A stretch of 64,000 nucleotides of DNA from an uncultured Sphingomonadales bacterium (GCA_903821685.1 CAIJLW010000086.1:62001-126000); one strand, 5' to 3'. Shown: positions 19,157-29,141, counted from the stretch's first letter. Made by a program: numbers and translations. Notes: generated from the letters alone by a model not told the origin.

Positions 19157-20158
19157 TCAGGCAGCCGTTCTTGTCAGAAAGGGTGCATAAAACCGTGTAA
19201 GCTCGTCAATGACGACATTGGGGTCATCTATCCGATTCATAAAATTCCGGAATTCGGCTGAGCCATTCAAGCCCTTTGTATACCAGCCAATATGCTTACG
19301 GGCGATGCGCACCCCTACCTCACTGCCATAATGGTCAAGCATTGCGCGATAATGGTCGATGATCAGGTGAAACTGTGCGTCTATATTCGGATCATCAATG
19401 GTTTCACCTGTACGGAACCAGTGCATCATTTGCCCCAAAAGCCAGGGCTTTCCATAAGCTCCTCGACCAATCATGACGCCATCGGCGCCACTTTGCGTTA
19501 AAGCGGCCTGCGCGTCGGCAATATCGCAAATATCGCCATTCACAATGACGGGCAACGCCACAGCGTCCTTTACCTTGCGCACAAAGGCCCAGTCAGCTGA
19601 CCCCTTATACATCTGGTTACGTGTGCGACCATGAACCGTAATCATCTTTGCGCCCAAATCTTCTGCAATCCGGGCAAGTTCTGGTGCATTCAGGGATCCA
19701 TGGTCCCAGCCCATGCGCATTTTGACGGTAACTGGTACCGATACAGCCTTTACCGTTGCTTCAATAAGGCTTGCCGCCAAGGGCAAATCCCGCATCAAGG
19801 CCGAGCCAGCATCACCGTTCACAACTTTTTTAACGGGACACCCCATGTTAATGTCAATTATCGCCGCGCCACGATCTTCATTCAGCTTCGCCGCCTCACC
19901 CATTTCATAGGGTGTGCAACCAGCAAGCTGCATGGAAACAGGTTCTTCAATTGCGTCCCATTCGCATTTTTGAATGCTTTGCCGCGTTTCGCGGATCATA
20001 GCCTGACTGGCGATCATCTCGGTCACGTTTAGCCCCGAACCAAATTGCCTCACTATCTTGCGGAATGGCATATCGGTGACGCCCGTCATGGGCGCCAGAA
20101 TGACAGGGCAATCAATATTGATATTGCCGATCTGAATGGGTTTAAGTTGCATCTTCAA
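19157..20158 (-). CDS. dusB: tRNA-dihydrouridine synthase DusB (NifR3)
   Basis: A 333-residue FMN-dependent TIM-barrel enzyme that reduces uridines in the tRNA D-loop. Visible signatures are [12 protein letters not shown] near the start, the catalytic cysteine block [26 protein letters not shown] and [10 protein letters not shown]. It is the first gene of the nifR3-ntrBC-ntrYX group, a gene order long known in alphaproteobacteria. An alternative ATG two codons later is possible. Confidence 0.95.
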   Translation of the reverse strand: MKMQLKPIQIGNINIDCPVILAPMTGVTDMPFRKIVRQFGSGLNVTEMIASQAMIRETRQSIQKCEWDAIEEPVSMQLAGCTPYEMGEAAKLNEDRGAAIIDINMGCPVKKVVNGDAGSALMRDLPLAASLIEATVKAVSVPVTVKMRMGWDHGSLNAPELARIAEDLGAKMITVHGRTRNQMYKGSADWAFVRKVKDAVALPVIVNGDICDIADAQAALTQSGADGVMIGRGAYGKPWLLGQMMHWFRTGETIDDPNIDAQFHLIIDHYRAMLDHYGSEVGVRIARKHIGWYTKGLNGSAEFRNFMNRIDDPNVVIDELTRFYAPFLTRTAA

Positions 20159-20234
20159 ATACTGCCTAAAATTTAGGCAGCCCGTTACCCGCTTTCAGCT
20201 TGGCGAGCAAGTCTGCTGTCGCTAGAGCGCGCAA

Positions 20235-21377
20235 ATGGCTTCTCGTCCAAACACTGTCGCTTTGATCGTCGCCGCAGGCGCAGGCAGCCGTGCTGGCGGT
20301 GCGCAGCCTAAGCAATATCGCCTTGTGCGCGGCAAGCCAATGCTGTGGCACAGCTATGCCGCATTGTCGGGGCATGAGGCTATTGATCAGGTCTATATAG
20401 CAATTGGAGCTGGGCAAGAGGGTCAAGCAGCGTCCGCAATCGCAGGTTTGAACGAACCGATGTTTGTTATAGGCGGAGCTACACGGCGTGAAAGCGTGCT
20501 TCATGGGCTTCAAGCGATAGCCGCAAATGGCGGGGCGGAACAGGTTCTTATCCACGACGCTGCGCGGCCATTTCTTCCCACACACGTCATTGATGATTTA
20601 CTCGCCGCGCTCATTTTGGCACCGGGCGCCGTCCCTGCCCTCCCCGTTGTTGACAGCCTTTCACGCGGGGATGATGTGCTGTCCGAAACCGTTGCGCGCG
20701 AAAATCTTTGGCGCATTCAAACGCCCCAGGCCTTCGCCTTTCAGGATATTTACGCAGCGCACCAGACGTGGACGGGTGAAGAGCCCAGCGACGATGCGCG
20801 GATGCTCATGGCGCATGCTGGCGAAGTGCGTATCGTTACAGGCTCGGAAACGCTGAATAAATTTACCTTCTCAGGCGATTTTACAGGATATGATATGCCT
20901 TCATTCAGAAGTGGCAATGGTTTCGACGTTCATCGCCTAGTGCCCGATGCTGAGCTGTGGTTGTGCGGGGTGCAGATACCGCATGACCGTGGTCTTGCTG
21001 GCCACAGCGACGCCGATGTTGCCATGCACGCGCTGACTGACGCGATCTTGGGCGCCATCGCACAGGGCGATATTGGCGACCATTTCCCGCCAAGCGACCC
21101 GCAATGGCGCGGTGCCTCATCCGATCGCTTTCTCACGCACGCCATGAAACTGGCGCGCGAAGGCGGCTTTGAACTTTCAAATGCCGATGTGACGATTGTT
21201 TGCGAGCAGCCAAAAATAGGCCCGCTTCGTGGACAAATGCGCGCGCGCTTGGCTGAAATAATGTCTGTTGATGTGGACCGTATATCGGTAAAGGCAACAA
21301 CAACCGAAATGCTTGGTTTTACTGGCCGAGGCGAAGGCATTGCTGCACAAGCCACCGCAACTTTTGAGAAAATCTAA
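20235..21377 (+). CDS. ispDF: Bifunctional IspD-IspF isoprenoid enzyme
   Basis: A 380-residue fusion. Residues 1 to about 222 form 2-C-methyl-D-erythritol 4-phosphate cytidylyltransferase (AAGAGSRAGGAQPKQY nucleotide-binding start, IHDAARPF, ENLWRIQTPQAF). From about residue 228 it is the 2,4-cyclodiphosphate synthase with metal ligands in GFDVH and AGHSDADVAMHALTDA and the ending KATTTEMLGFTGRGEG. It carries out two non-consecutive steps of the non-mevalonate pathway; the fusion is common in alphaproteobacteria. It is divergent from dusB and one base before cinA. Confidence 0.96.
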   Translation: MASRPNTVALIVAAGAGSRAGGAQPKQYRLVRGKPMLWHSYAALSGHEAIDQVYIAIGAGQEGQAASAIAGLNEPMFVIGGATRRESVLHGLQAIAANGGAEQVLIHDAARPFLPTHVIDDLLAALILAPGAVPALPVVDSLSRGDDVLSETVARENLWRIQTPQAFAFQDIYAAHQTWTGEEPSDDARMLMAHAGEVRIVTGSETLNKFTFSGDFTGYDMPSFRSGNGFDVHRLVPDAELWLCGVQIPHDRGLAGHSDADVAMHALTDAILGAIAQGDIGDHFPPSDPQWRGASSDRFLTHAMKLAREGGFELSNADVTIVCEQPKIGPLRGQMRARLAEIMSVDVDRISVKATTTEMLGFTGRGEGIAAQATATFEKI

Positions 21378-21378
21378 A

Positions 21379-21891
21379 ATGGATTCTGTTTTACCTTCCG
21401 AGATTGCCGAACTGGCTGCGCGTGTGGTTGCCGAAAACAAGGCTGCGGACCGCACCGTTGCTGTTGCTGAAAGCTGCACCGGTGGTCTTGTTGCCGCCGC
21501 CATTACCGAGGTGCCAGGCAGTAGTGCCGTGTTGGGCTATGGCTTTGTTACATATAGCAACGATGCGAAGATAAAGCTGCTCGGCGTCAATGAGGACATC
21601 ATTGATGCGTTTGGTGCCGTATCGGTTGGCGTTGCATGGGCAATGGCGCAAGGCGCGCTGAAGAAAAGCGGGGCGGACATTGCTGTGGCAATTAGCGGTG
21701 TGGCTGGGCCGGACGGTGGAAGCGCGATGAAGCCGGTTGGAACCGTGGTTTTTGCAGTTGCGGTGAAGGGCCAGAACCCGAATGAGGTTGTGGGGGATCA
21801 AAAATCCTTTGGATCAGATAAAAGTCGCGCTGATATCCGTGCATTCGCGACGCTTCATGCGTTGGGGTTGTTGCTACCCCCGACACCATAA
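21379..21891 (+). CDS. CinA C-terminal domain protein (PncC-type nicotinamide-nucleotide amidohydrolase)
   Basis: A 170-residue protein equal to the C-terminal domain of CinA. The VAESCTGGLVAAAIT block near residue 36, SNDAKIKLLGV and AISGVAGPDGG are the family signatures; active members deamidate nicotinamide mononucleotide to recycle pyridine nucleotides. The frame opens further upstream inside ispDF, but ATG at 21379, one base after the ispDF stop, fits the domain. Its last 37 bases overlap the end of ratA on the other strand. Confidence 0.88.
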   Translation: MDSVLPSEIAELAARVVAENKAADRTVAVAESCTGGLVAAAITEVPGSSAVLGYGFVTYSNDAKIKLLGVNEDIIDAFGAVSVGVAWAMAQGALKKSGADIAVAISGVAGPDGGSAMKPVGTVVFAVAVKGQNPNEVVGDQKSFGSDKSRADIRAFATLHALGLLLPPTP

Positions 21892-22313
21892 AGGGCATCC
21901 GCCCGGTCAATAAACGCGGTAGTCATCTTGCGCAGCGCGGCATCGAAGAACTGACCTGCAAGCGCCTCAAACACTCGGTTACGGAACGAAAAGTCCACCG
22001 TAAAGTCAACGATTGAGCCGCCACTATGAACGTCCTCGAACGTCCACGCATTATGCAGATGCTTCATTGGGCCGTCGAGATAATCGACGATAATCGATGA
22101 TTTTGGCGTTTTTACTACCCTGCTGCTGAAGGTTTCGCGCAAGGCTTTGAAGCCGACGATCATATCCGCCAGCATCTCATCTTCCGCGTCCTTACGAATG
22201 CGAATGGCGCTCACCCAAGGCAGAAACTCTGGGTAGCGGTTCACATCGGCCACCAGATCATACATTTGCGCCGCGCTATGCGGAAGGCTGCGGCGTTCGT
22301 GATGATGCGGCAT
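21855..22313 (-). CDS. Type II toxin-antitoxin RatA / Coq10-like START-domain protein
   Basis: A 152-residue polyketide-cyclase/START-fold protein. The N-terminal block ending MYDLVADVNRYPEFLPW is typical of the RatA/COQ10 family. Bacterial relatives bind ubiquinone or, in E. coli, the 50S ribosomal subunit; which applies here is unknown, and no antitoxin gene (ratB) is next to it. It lies 14 bases downstream of lipA on the same strand, a conserved alphaproteobacterial pairing, and its tail overlaps cinA. Confidence 0.85.
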   Translation of the reverse strand: MPHHHERRSLPHSAAQMYDLVADVNRYPEFLPWVSAIRIRKDAEDEMLADMIVGFKALRETFSSRVVKTPKSSIIVDYLDGPMKHLHNAWTFEDVHSGGSIVDFTVDFSFRNRVFEALAGQFFDAALRKMTTAFIDRADALYGVGGSNNPNA

Positions 22314-22327
22314 GGGTCGCTTTGGTC

Positions 22328-23254
22328 CTAGCGCGCCTTAGCGAGTTGGGCAGCCCGGGCATCGCGCATCTTGGCAAAATCATCACCGGCATGGTAGCTT
22401 GAGCGCGTCAAAGGGCTCGACGCCACCAACAAGAAGCCCTTGGCACGTGCAATTGCTGCATAGGCATCAAAGGCGGCAGGTGTTACAAAATCCATAACCT
22501 TGGTATGCTTTGGCGTTGGCTGCAGATATTGGCCCATTGTCAGGAAATCAATATCAGCACTGCGCATGTCATCCATGACCTGATGCACCTCCATTCTTTC
22601 TTCACCCAATCCAAGCATCACGCCAGATTTTGTAAAGATAGAAGGGTCATGCCGCTTCACAGTTTCTAACAAGCGTAGCGACGCATAATAGCGCGCGCCA
22701 GGCCGTATTGTTGGGTAAAGCCGCGGCACAGTTTCAAGGTTGTGATTGTACACATCAGGGCGTGCGGTAACGATCGCCTCAATCGCGGACTGGGCTTTGT
22801 TACGGAAGTCAGGTGTCAGAATTTCAATCGTCGTGTTTGGCGTATTGCGGCGCAGCGCCTCAATGACCTTTACAAACTGGCTGGCGCCGCCATCGGGCAA
22901 GTCATCGCGGTCAACGGACGTAATAACAATATGTTCAAGGCCCATCTTGGCCGCCGCAATCGCCACATGCTCCGGTTCAAGCGGGTCAACCGCGCGTGGC
23001 ATCCCTGTTTTAACGTTGCAGAATGCACAAGCCCGTGTGCAAACATCGCCGAGGATCATCACCGTAGCATGCTTCTTGGTCCAGCATTCGCCGATATTGG
23101 GACACGCCGCTTCCTCACACACGGTGTTTAAATTGAGTTCGCGCATCAAGCGGCGAGTCTCATTAAAACCATCCCCCATCGGCGCTTTCACTCTGATCCA
23201 GTCAGGTTTGCGTTCTCTCACGGGGCGTTCTGGCAAGACAATAGGTGCATTCAT
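22328..23254 (-). CDS. lipA: Lipoyl synthase
   Basis: A 308-residue radical SAM enzyme that inserts sulfur into protein-bound octanoyl groups to make lipoate. The radical SAM cluster motif is CTRACAFC; the auxiliary cluster cysteines are in [12 protein letters not shown]; the C-terminal RSSYHAG supplies the serine ligand. Length and order match the family. Its product is needed by the pyruvate dehydrogenase E2 encoded at the left edge of the window. Confidence 0.97.
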   Translation of the reverse strand: MNAPIVLPERPVRERKPDWIRVKAPMGDGFNETRRLMRELNLNTVCEEAACPNIGECWTKKHATVMILGDVCTRACAFCNVKTGMPRAVDPLEPEHVAIAAAKMGLEHIVITSVDRDDLPDGGASQFVKVIEALRRNTPNTTIEILTPDFRNKAQSAIEAIVTARPDVYNHNLETVPRLYPTIRPGARYYASLRLLETVKRHDPSIFTKSGVMLGLGEERMEVHQVMDDMRSADIDFLTMGQYLQPTPKHTKVMDFVTPAAFDAYAAIARAKGFLLVASSPLTRSSYHAGDDFAKMRDARAAQLAKAR

Positions 23255-23335
23255 GATGTTCGAATAGCCGTCGAGCAGCTTGTTGCCAACTGCAACTTGC
23301 GTGCTAAGGGTTGCAAAATCTGTCAGGGAGCTAAA

Positions 23336-24289
23336 ATGATATTAGATACTCTCACATCGCCAGTGATATTGTTCTTTGTTCTGGGATTTATCGCTGCCGC
23401 GCTGAAATCTGACCTCAGTATTCCGGAAGCGTTTGCCAAGGCCATGTCGATCTATTTGATGGCGGCGATCGGCCTAAAGGGCGGAGTTGAGGTATCTAAA
23501 ACCGGTATCACCCCCGAAATATTAATCGCAGCTGCTGCTGGCCTTGCCTTAAGTTTCTTATTGCCGTTGCTGGCGTTCGCGTTGTTGAGAAGCATAGGGA
23601 AGCTCTCCAAAGTCGATGCAGGCGCTGTTGCCGCACATTATGGTTCAGTCAGTGTCGTGACGTTTGTAACGGCGGTGGAGCTGCTTACGGGTGAAGGTCT
23701 TAGCCCGGCGGGATATATGGTGGCCGTTCTTGCGCTGATGGAAACCCCTGCAATTATAACAGGATTAACGCTTGCACGCCGCGACGACGCAAATTCTGAC
23801 GAGAAAAATTCAACGCCCTGGCATGAAGTTCTAACAAATGCGTCTGTCATGCTGTTGGTTGGCAGCTTCATCATAGGAACCGTTGCGGGGGCCAAGGGTT
23901 TTGCGGCGGTTAAGCCGCTTTTTGACACGGGCTTTCGCGGGGTGCTGTGCCTGTTCCTGCTAGACATGGGCCTCATCGCTGCACGCCGTCTGATACAAAC
24001 GCGGAAAATGACCTTGCGGCTGGTGTGTCTTGCAATATTGCTACCCTTATTAAACGGGACCATCGGAACAGTCGTCGGCACCGTCATAGGCCTTGATGTG
24101 GCTTCGGCAGCAGCATTAGGTATTTTGGCGGCTAGCGCCTCCTACATCGCTGTTCCTGCGGCAATGCGTCTTGCCCTTCCCCAAGCTGATCCAGGCATCT
24201 ATCTTAGCATGTCACTTGGCGTAACTTTCCCTTTCAACATCATCTTCGGCATCAGTATTTTTGCCGCACTCGCTCAAAGTTTAGGATGA
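23336..24289 (+). CDS. sbtA: Sodium-dependent bicarbonate transporter, SbtA family
   Basis: A 317-residue polytopic membrane protein with about ten hydrophobic segments and two inverted halves, matching the SbtA (DUF897) family. Typical segments are [19 protein letters not shown] near the N-terminus and [16 protein letters not shown] around the ion-binding centre. Cyanobacterial members import bicarbonate with sodium. The frame opens at 23297, but ATG at 23336 is preceded by CAGGGAGCTAAA, a strong ribosome-binding site. It heads an operon with a PII-like gene and a carbonic anhydrase gene, which strongly supports a bicarbonate role. Confidence 0.88.
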   Translation: MILDTLTSPVILFFVLGFIAAALKSDLSIPEAFAKAMSIYLMAAIGLKGGVEVSKTGITPEILIAAAAGLALSFLLPLLAFALLRSIGKLSKVDAGAVAAHYGSVSVVTFVTAVELLTGEGLSPAGYMVAVLALMETPAIITGLTLARRDDANSDEKNSTPWHEVLTNASVMLLVGSFIIGTVAGAKGFAAVKPLFDTGFRGVLCLFLLDMGLIAARRLIQTRKMTLRLVCLAILLPLLNGTIGTVVGTVIGLDVASAAALGILAASASYIAVPAAMRLALPQADPGIYLSMSLGVTFPFNIIFGISIFAALAQSLG

Positions 24290-24292
24290 CAT

Positions 24293-24604
24293 ATGGTACA
24301 GACTGTTCCACGAAAACGTATTGAAATCTTGGTCGATACACCTCTTGTCCCGCGTATTGTCAGCAAGCTGAAGGCTGTAGATATTTCAGGGTGGAGTGTC
24401 ATTCATGTGGATTCCGGCGGAGGGCGTGGCGGCGAATGGCAGCACGACGACGTTACCGGCGCCAGTGCCAAGACAATCGTGCTGGCTATCGCATCCGACA
24501 CAAAAACGGCGCAGTTAATGGACGCAATTGCGCCATTGCTTGATAGCTATGGCATGCTGCTCACGGTAGGTGACGTTCAGGTTGTCAGAGGCGAGCGTTT
24601 TTAA
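24293..24604 (+). CDS. sbtB: PII-like regulator of SbtA (SbtB-type)
   Basis: A 103-residue protein of ferredoxin-like PII fold. It opens with a beta strand (RKRIEILVDTPL), has a glycine-rich T-loop region (SGGGRGGEWQHDDV) and ends with GDVQVVRGERF, matching the second beta-alpha-beta unit of PII proteins. SbtB binds adenine nucleotides and blocks SbtA in cyanobacteria. The order sbtA-sbtB with three bases between, and one base of overlap with the carbonic anhydrase gene, supports the call. The T-loop is short and lacks the usual PII uridylylation tyrosine. Confidence 0.82.
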   Translation: MVQTVPRKRIEILVDTPLVPRIVSKLKAVDISGWSVIHVDSGGGRGGEWQHDDVTGASAKTIVLAIASDTKTAQLMDAIAPLLDSYGMLLTVGDVQVVRGERF

Positions 24605-25227
24605 TGCCCGAATTTGCAGTTCTCGTAGAGGGTTATCAAAGGTTCAAATCCGACGGCTATGTTCGCCAGAAAGCGCGTTACGACGCACTTGCCAGCGACG
24701 GTCAGTCACCGCCAATAATGATTATCTCATGCTGTGACAGCCGCGTCGATCCGGCCACGGTTTTTGACACCACGCCTGGGCAAGTGTTTGCTTTGCGCAA
24801 CGTCGCAAGCCTTGTGCCTCCATATGAGACTGGCGGCGGTCTTCATGGCGTTTCGGCAGCCATTGAATTTGGTGTTTTAGGCCTTGAAGTGCGCCATATC
24901 GTTGTGCTTGGGCATGCCCAATGCGGCGGAATAAAAGCGTCACTAGAGGGTGCGAACCTCGGGCATGGCGACCATAGCTTCATTGATGACTGGGTCGACA
25001 TCATTCGCCCTGCCCGTGACAAAATACTCGGTTCATCTTCGCAGGACCCGCAGCGCGATCTGGAATTAGACGCTGTTCGTGTAAGCCTAGCTAACCTGCG
25101 CAGTTTTCCTTTTATTGCGGCGCGCGAGCAATCAGAGCAGTTGAAACTGCACGGTGCCTATTTTGGCATTGCCGACGGAAATCTGTACGTTCTGAATGAT
25201 AAGAACGACATGTTTGAGGTTCAATGA
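24604..25227 (+). CDS. Beta-class carbonic anhydrase
   Basis: A 207-residue zinc enzyme interconverting CO2 and bicarbonate. Zinc ligands and the catalytic Asp-Arg pair are C44, D45, R47 (CCDSRVDPATVF), H104 and C107 (GHAQCGGIK). Length is standard for beta-class enzymes; there is no signal peptide, so it is cytoplasmic. It shares one base with the sbtB stop and four with the next gene. In this context it would convert bicarbonate brought in by SbtA, or supply bicarbonate for carboxylases. Confidence 0.95.
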   Translation: MPEFAVLVEGYQRFKSDGYVRQKARYDALASDGQSPPIMIISCCDSRVDPATVFDTTPGQVFALRNVASLVPPYETGGGLHGVSAAIEFGVLGLEVRHIVVLGHAQCGGIKASLEGANLGHGDHSFIDDWVDIIRPARDKILGSSSQDPQRDLELDAVRVSLANLRSFPFIAAREQSEQLKLHGAYFGIADGNLYVLNDKNDMFEVQ

Positions 25228-25853
25228 CGGATTTAATTAGCCAACCTGCATATTATGACGATCTGGGACTGAGCTTTGAAGAAGCATGGAACCTCGTCGA
25301 AGCTGGCAGCACCGATCGGCACAGTCCTGCACATACGCCTACAGTTGGAACCGTCGATGAAACAGGCGCGCCACAACTGCGTATAATGATCCTGCGCGAC
25401 GCTTCGCGAGATGCGCGCACACTGCGCTTCCATACAGATTTGCGTTCCATGAAGGCTGCGCAAGTCCGCAATAATGGCGCAACGAGTGTTCTATTTTACG
25501 ACATGTCGGCTAAGCTTCAAATTCGGATGTCAGGTCAGACGCAGTTGTTGTCCATGGGCGACGTTGCAGATACCGCATGGAGCAACTCAACTCCATTTGC
25601 GCGGCGTTGTTACATGGCTGAGGCTGCACCCGGATTGCCCATCGCAGGACCTTCATCAGGCCTGCCCGAATGGATACAAGGTAAGAAACCCGATGAAGCC
25701 CAGTTGGCCGATTACCGTCAAAATTTTTCGACTATGCTGGTGGAAATCCAATCCGTCGAATGGCTGTATTTGGCAAACCCCGGCCACCGCCGAGCGCGCT
25801 GGCAGTGGCAGGATGCACAGAAATCATGGCAAGGAAATTGGCTCGTCCCCTGA
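25224..25853 (+). CDS. Pyridoxamine 5'-phosphate oxidase-like FMN-binding protein
   Basis: A 209-residue split-barrel flavoprotein. The GTVDETGAPQLRIMILRD start, the FHTDLRSMKAAQVRNN segment and the C-terminal RARWQWQD block match the Alr4036-type pyridoxamine phosphate oxidase superfamily. Whether it oxidises pyridoxamine phosphate is doubtful; many relatives have other flavin roles. It overlaps the carbonic anhydrase gene by four bases, so it is part of that operon, although no link to bicarbonate is known. Confidence 0.8.
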   Translation: MTDLISQPAYYDDLGLSFEEAWNLVEAGSTDRHSPAHTPTVGTVDETGAPQLRIMILRDASRDARTLRFHTDLRSMKAAQVRNNGATSVLFYDMSAKLQIRMSGQTQLLSMGDVADTAWSNSTPFARRCYMAEAAPGLPIAGPSSGLPEWIQGKKPDEAQLADYRQNFSTMLVEIQSVEWLYLANPGHRRARWQWQDAQKSWQGNWLVP

Positions 25854-25950
25854 GGCGCTAGATTTTTCCAGACAGGCTGAATTCACGAACGTGTTACGCG
25901 CCAACGCATCCTCTTACACGGAAGCGAGGAGTTCGCGCTTCATGCCATTA

Positions 25951-27630
25951 TCAACGCGTCATTTTCTTGTAAGTTGCACGATGCGGACGCGTTGCCTCGT
26001 CGCCAAGGCGGGCAATCTTGTCCTCTTCATAAGAACCAAAATTGCCTTCGAACCACTCAACATGGCTGTCACCTTCGAAAGCCAAGATATGCGTTGCCAG
26101 TCGGTCAAGGAAGAAACGGTCATGGCTGATGACCACAGCGCAACCAGCGAAGCTTTCAAGCGCCTCTTCAAGTGCGGACAAGGTTTCTACGTCAAGATCG
26201 TTCGTGGGCTCATCGAGCAAAAGCACGTTGCCGCCCTCTTTCAACATCTTTGCCATGTGCACGCGGTTACGTTCACCGCCCGACAGTAAACCAACCTTTT
26301 TCTGCTGGTCCGTGCCCTTGAAGTTAAACGCACCAACATAGGCCCGGGTCGGCGTTTCATGCTTACCAAGTTTCATGAAATCGGCACCGCCGGAGATTTC
26401 TTCCCAAACATTCTTGTTAGGATCCAGATCGTCACGGCTCTGATCGACAAATCCAAGCTTTACGGTTTCGCCAATGTCTACCTCGCCAGAATCAGGTACT
26501 TCTTGGCCTGTAATCAAACGGAACAGCGTCGATTTACCGGCGCCGTTCGGCCCGATCACACCAACGATGCCGCCCTGCGGAATAGTGAAGGACAGGTTTT
26601 CGAACAGAAGCTTGTCACCATAAGCTTTGGTGACATTCTTCACCTCGATAACCTTACTTCCAAGACGTTCGGGTATCTGAATGACGATTTGCGCTTTGCC
26701 AGGTGTACGATTTTCCTGTGCCTGAACCAATTGGTCGAAGGATTTTATCCGCGCTTTTGACTTGGTCTGTCGGGCTTTCGGGCTTTGCCGAATCCACTCC
26801 AACTCGTCCTTGATCGCCTTTTGCCTTCCGGCGTCTTCGCGCGATTCCTGCTCGAGCCGTTTGCCCTTCTTTTCCAGATAGGTCGAATAATTGCCTTCAT
26901 AGACAAAATAACGACCGCGATCGAGCTCAAGTATCCAGCTAACCACATTGTCGAGGAAATAGCGGTCATGGGTTACAAGTATGACGTTGCCCTTATAATC
27001 GACCAGATGCTTTTCCAGCCAAGCCACTGATTCTGCATCAAGGTGGTTGGTAGGTTCGTCGAGCAGCAGTATATCAGGCTTTTCAAGCAACAGACGCGTA
27101 AGCGCGATTCGACGCTTCTCACCACCGGACAAGCTCGTCACGGGGCTATCACCTGGAGGGCAGCGCAGAGCGTCCATTGCAAGCTCAAGCTGACTATCTA
27201 GCGACCAGCCATCAACGGCATCAATCTTTTCCTGAAGTGTACCCATTTCCTCCATGAGCGCATCAAAATCGGCATCTTCGGGTGGGTCCCCCATGATCAT
27301 CGAAATCTCGTTGAAGCGATCCACCAAGTCAGCAACCGGGCGGACACCATCCATAACGTTTTCGCGCACGGTCTTGTTGGGGTCCAATTCTGGCTCCTGC
27401 GCCAGATAACCAACGCGGATATGTTCGCCAGGCCATGCTTCACCGGTAAATTCAGTGTCCATCCCAGCCATGATTTTCATCAGCGTAGATTTACCCGTGC
27501 CGTTCGGGCCAACGATCCCAATCTTCGCATCCGGGTAGAATTGCAGATTGATATTGCTAAGAACGGGCTTGCTTGCGCCGGGGAAGGTTTTTGTCATTCC
27601 CTTCATTACGAAGCTATATTGGGCTGCCAT
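25951..27630 (-). CDS. ettA: Energy-dependent translational throttle protein EttA (ABC-F)
   Basis: A 559-residue soluble ABC protein with two ATP-binding domains and no membrane helices. Walker A motifs are GPNGTGKST and GPNGAGKST; ABC signatures are LSGGEKRR and LSGGERNR; Walker B motifs are ILLLDEPTNH and VLLLDEPTND. The linker between domains is rich in basic residues (ESREDAGRQKAIKDEL). EttA binds the ribosomal E site and gates entry into elongation according to ATP/ADP. It stands alone, divergent from the M28 peptidase gene. Confidence 0.95.
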   Translation of the reverse strand: MAAQYSFVMKGMTKTFPGASKPVLSNINLQFYPDAKIGIVGPNGTGKSTLMKIMAGMDTEFTGEAWPGEHIRVGYLAQEPELDPNKTVRENVMDGVRPVADLVDRFNEISMIMGDPPEDADFDALMEEMGTLQEKIDAVDGWSLDSQLELAMDALRCPPGDSPVTSLSGGEKRRIALTRLLLEKPDILLLDEPTNHLDAESVAWLEKHLVDYKGNVILVTHDRYFLDNVVSWILELDRGRYFVYEGNYSTYLEKKGKRLEQESREDAGRQKAIKDELEWIRQSPKARQTKSKARIKSFDQLVQAQENRTPGKAQIVIQIPERLGSKVIEVKNVTKAYGDKLLFENLSFTIPQGGIVGVIGPNGAGKSTLFRLITGQEVPDSGEVDIGETVKLGFVDQSRDDLDPNKNVWEEISGGADFMKLGKHETPTRAYVGAFNFKGTDQQKKVGLLSGGERNRVHMAKMLKEGGNVLLLDEPTNDLDVETLSALEEALESFAGCAVVISHDRFFLDRLATHILAFEGDSHVEWFEGNFGSYEEDKIARLGDEATRPHRATYKKMTR

Positions 27631-27743
27631 GGGGATCAGTTCCTGTGTTGCATTACTTTGATTTGGCCGCTTCCCTAGCTATCTGCACGATTCCTCGCAA
27701 GGTGGGATTGCAAAACTGTGTGATGGGATTAAGTCTCATCGCC

Positions 27744-29141
27744 ATGAAAAAACACATCACCCTGCTCGCCGCGGCATCTTCGCTGTTACTGATCCCTTCG
27801 CTTGCATCCGCTGCACCTGCTAAATCCAATGATGAGATAATCGCCGGACTGCGGGACAATGCGCTTCAAGCTGATAATATTGCTTACGAGATTGTCGAAG
27901 GCCTTACGACCGAGATTGGTCCGCGACAGGGTGGTACGGCAGCAGAAGCGCGTGCCCGTATTTGGGCAGTGGCAAAGTTAAAGGCGCTGGGTTTTGAGAA
28001 TGTGCGGGTTGAAGAATATCAGATGCCAACATGGGTCCGCGGCGGCGAGACAGCTGAAATAACGGCACCATTCGCGCAGAAGATGGCCGTTGCGGCGCTG
28101 GGCAATAGCGCAAGCACGGGCGACGCCGGCATTGATGCAGAGATCGTCTATTTCCCAACAATCGACGATTTGCGCGCGGCGCCCGATGGCAGCTTAAAGG
28201 GCAAGATCGCATTTGTGAGCCATAATATGAAGGCAACGCAGGACGGAAGCAGCTACGGCGCATTTGGCCCTGCCCGCTTTGTCGGTCCGAACATTGCCGC
28301 AAAAAAGGGCGCGGCGGCTATCGTTGTTCGCTCCATTGGAACCGACTACCATCGCAATCCGCACACTGGAAACACGAATTTCGAACCCAGTGTAACACCA
28401 ATTCCGGCTGGGGCCCTATCAATACCCGATGCCGAAAATCTGGAACGCATGATCGCACGGGGCAAGCCAGTGCGCATGAAATTAAAACTGACGCCACAGA
28501 ATGTTGGTATGCAGACCTCGGGTAATGTGCTGGCTGAAGTAAAAGGCTCTAATCCCGATTTACCAATCATCGTCATCGCTTGTCATTTGGATAGTTGGGA
28601 CCTTGGCACGGGCGCAATTGACGATGCCGCAGGCTGCGGCATTATTGGCGCTGCTGCAAAGCATCTGAAATCAATGGGCCAACCAAAACGCACCGTCCGC
28701 CTGCTTTGGGCCGGTGCTGAAGAAGTCGGGATTTGGGGTGGCCGCGATTACGGCGAAAAACATGCACGCGAGCCACATGCCTTTGCCATGGAATCCGATT
28801 TTGGAGCAGGTAAGGTTTGGGCTGTTGACTTCAACCTTCCTAACAGCGCTAGCGCCCTGCGCATGAAAATTACATCAGCGCTCGCGCCATTGGGCGTTGT
28901 GCCACGCAAGGATACCGCAGGCGGCGGCGCGGATGTGGGTGCCATCATTGCTGCGCAAAAACTTGGCATAATAGATTTGCAACAGGATGGCACAAAATAT
29001 TTCGACCTGCACCACACGCCCGATGACACATTGGACAAGATTGATAGATCTGAATTGCGTCAAAATGTGGCCGCATGGGTCGCGACCCTCGCCTATATTG
29101 CCAATTATGAAGGCGAATTGAAACCTGAGCCTGCCCAATGA
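27744..29141 (+). CDS. Secreted M28-family zinc aminopeptidase
   Basis: A 465-residue exported peptidase. A signal peptide covers residues 1-24 (cleavage near SLASA/AP). A PA-type domain lies around residues 120-230, and the M28 catalytic domain follows with metal ligands in CHLDSWDLGTGAIDDAAG, the GAEEVG glutamates, ESDFG and HHTPDD. The open frame extends to 27573, but the signal peptide begins at ATG 27744. Family members release amino acids from peptide N-termini in the periplasm or outside the cell. It is coupled to the small lipoprotein gene by an ATGA overlap. Confidence 0.88.
   Translation: MKKHITLLAAASSLLLIPSLASAAPAKSNDEIIAGLRDNALQADNIAYEIVEGLTTEIGPRQGGTAAEARARIWAVAKLKALGFENVRVEEYQMPTWVRGGETAEITAPFAQKMAVAALGNSASTGDAGIDAEIVYFPTIDDLRAAPDGSLKGKIAFVSHNMKATQDGSSYGAFGPARFVGPNIAAKKGAAAIVVRSIGTDYHRNPHTGNTNFEPSVTPIPAGALSIPDAENLERMIARGKPVRMKLKLTPQNVGMQTSGNVLAEVKGSNPDLPIIVIACHLDSWDLGTGAIDDAAGCGIIGAAAKHLKSMGQPKRTVRLLWAGAEEVGIWGGRDYGEKHAREPHAFAMESDFGAGKVWAVDFNLPNSASALRMKITSALAPLGVVPRKDTAGGGADVGAIIAAQKLGIIDLQQDGTKYFDLHHTPDDTLDKIDRSELRQNVAAWVATLAYIANYEGELKPEPAQ

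Noticed and set aside
25474-26289. 271-codon plus-strand frame over the end of the flavoprotein gene and ettA
   Set aside because: It crosses two well-supported genes in other frames and has no domain signature.
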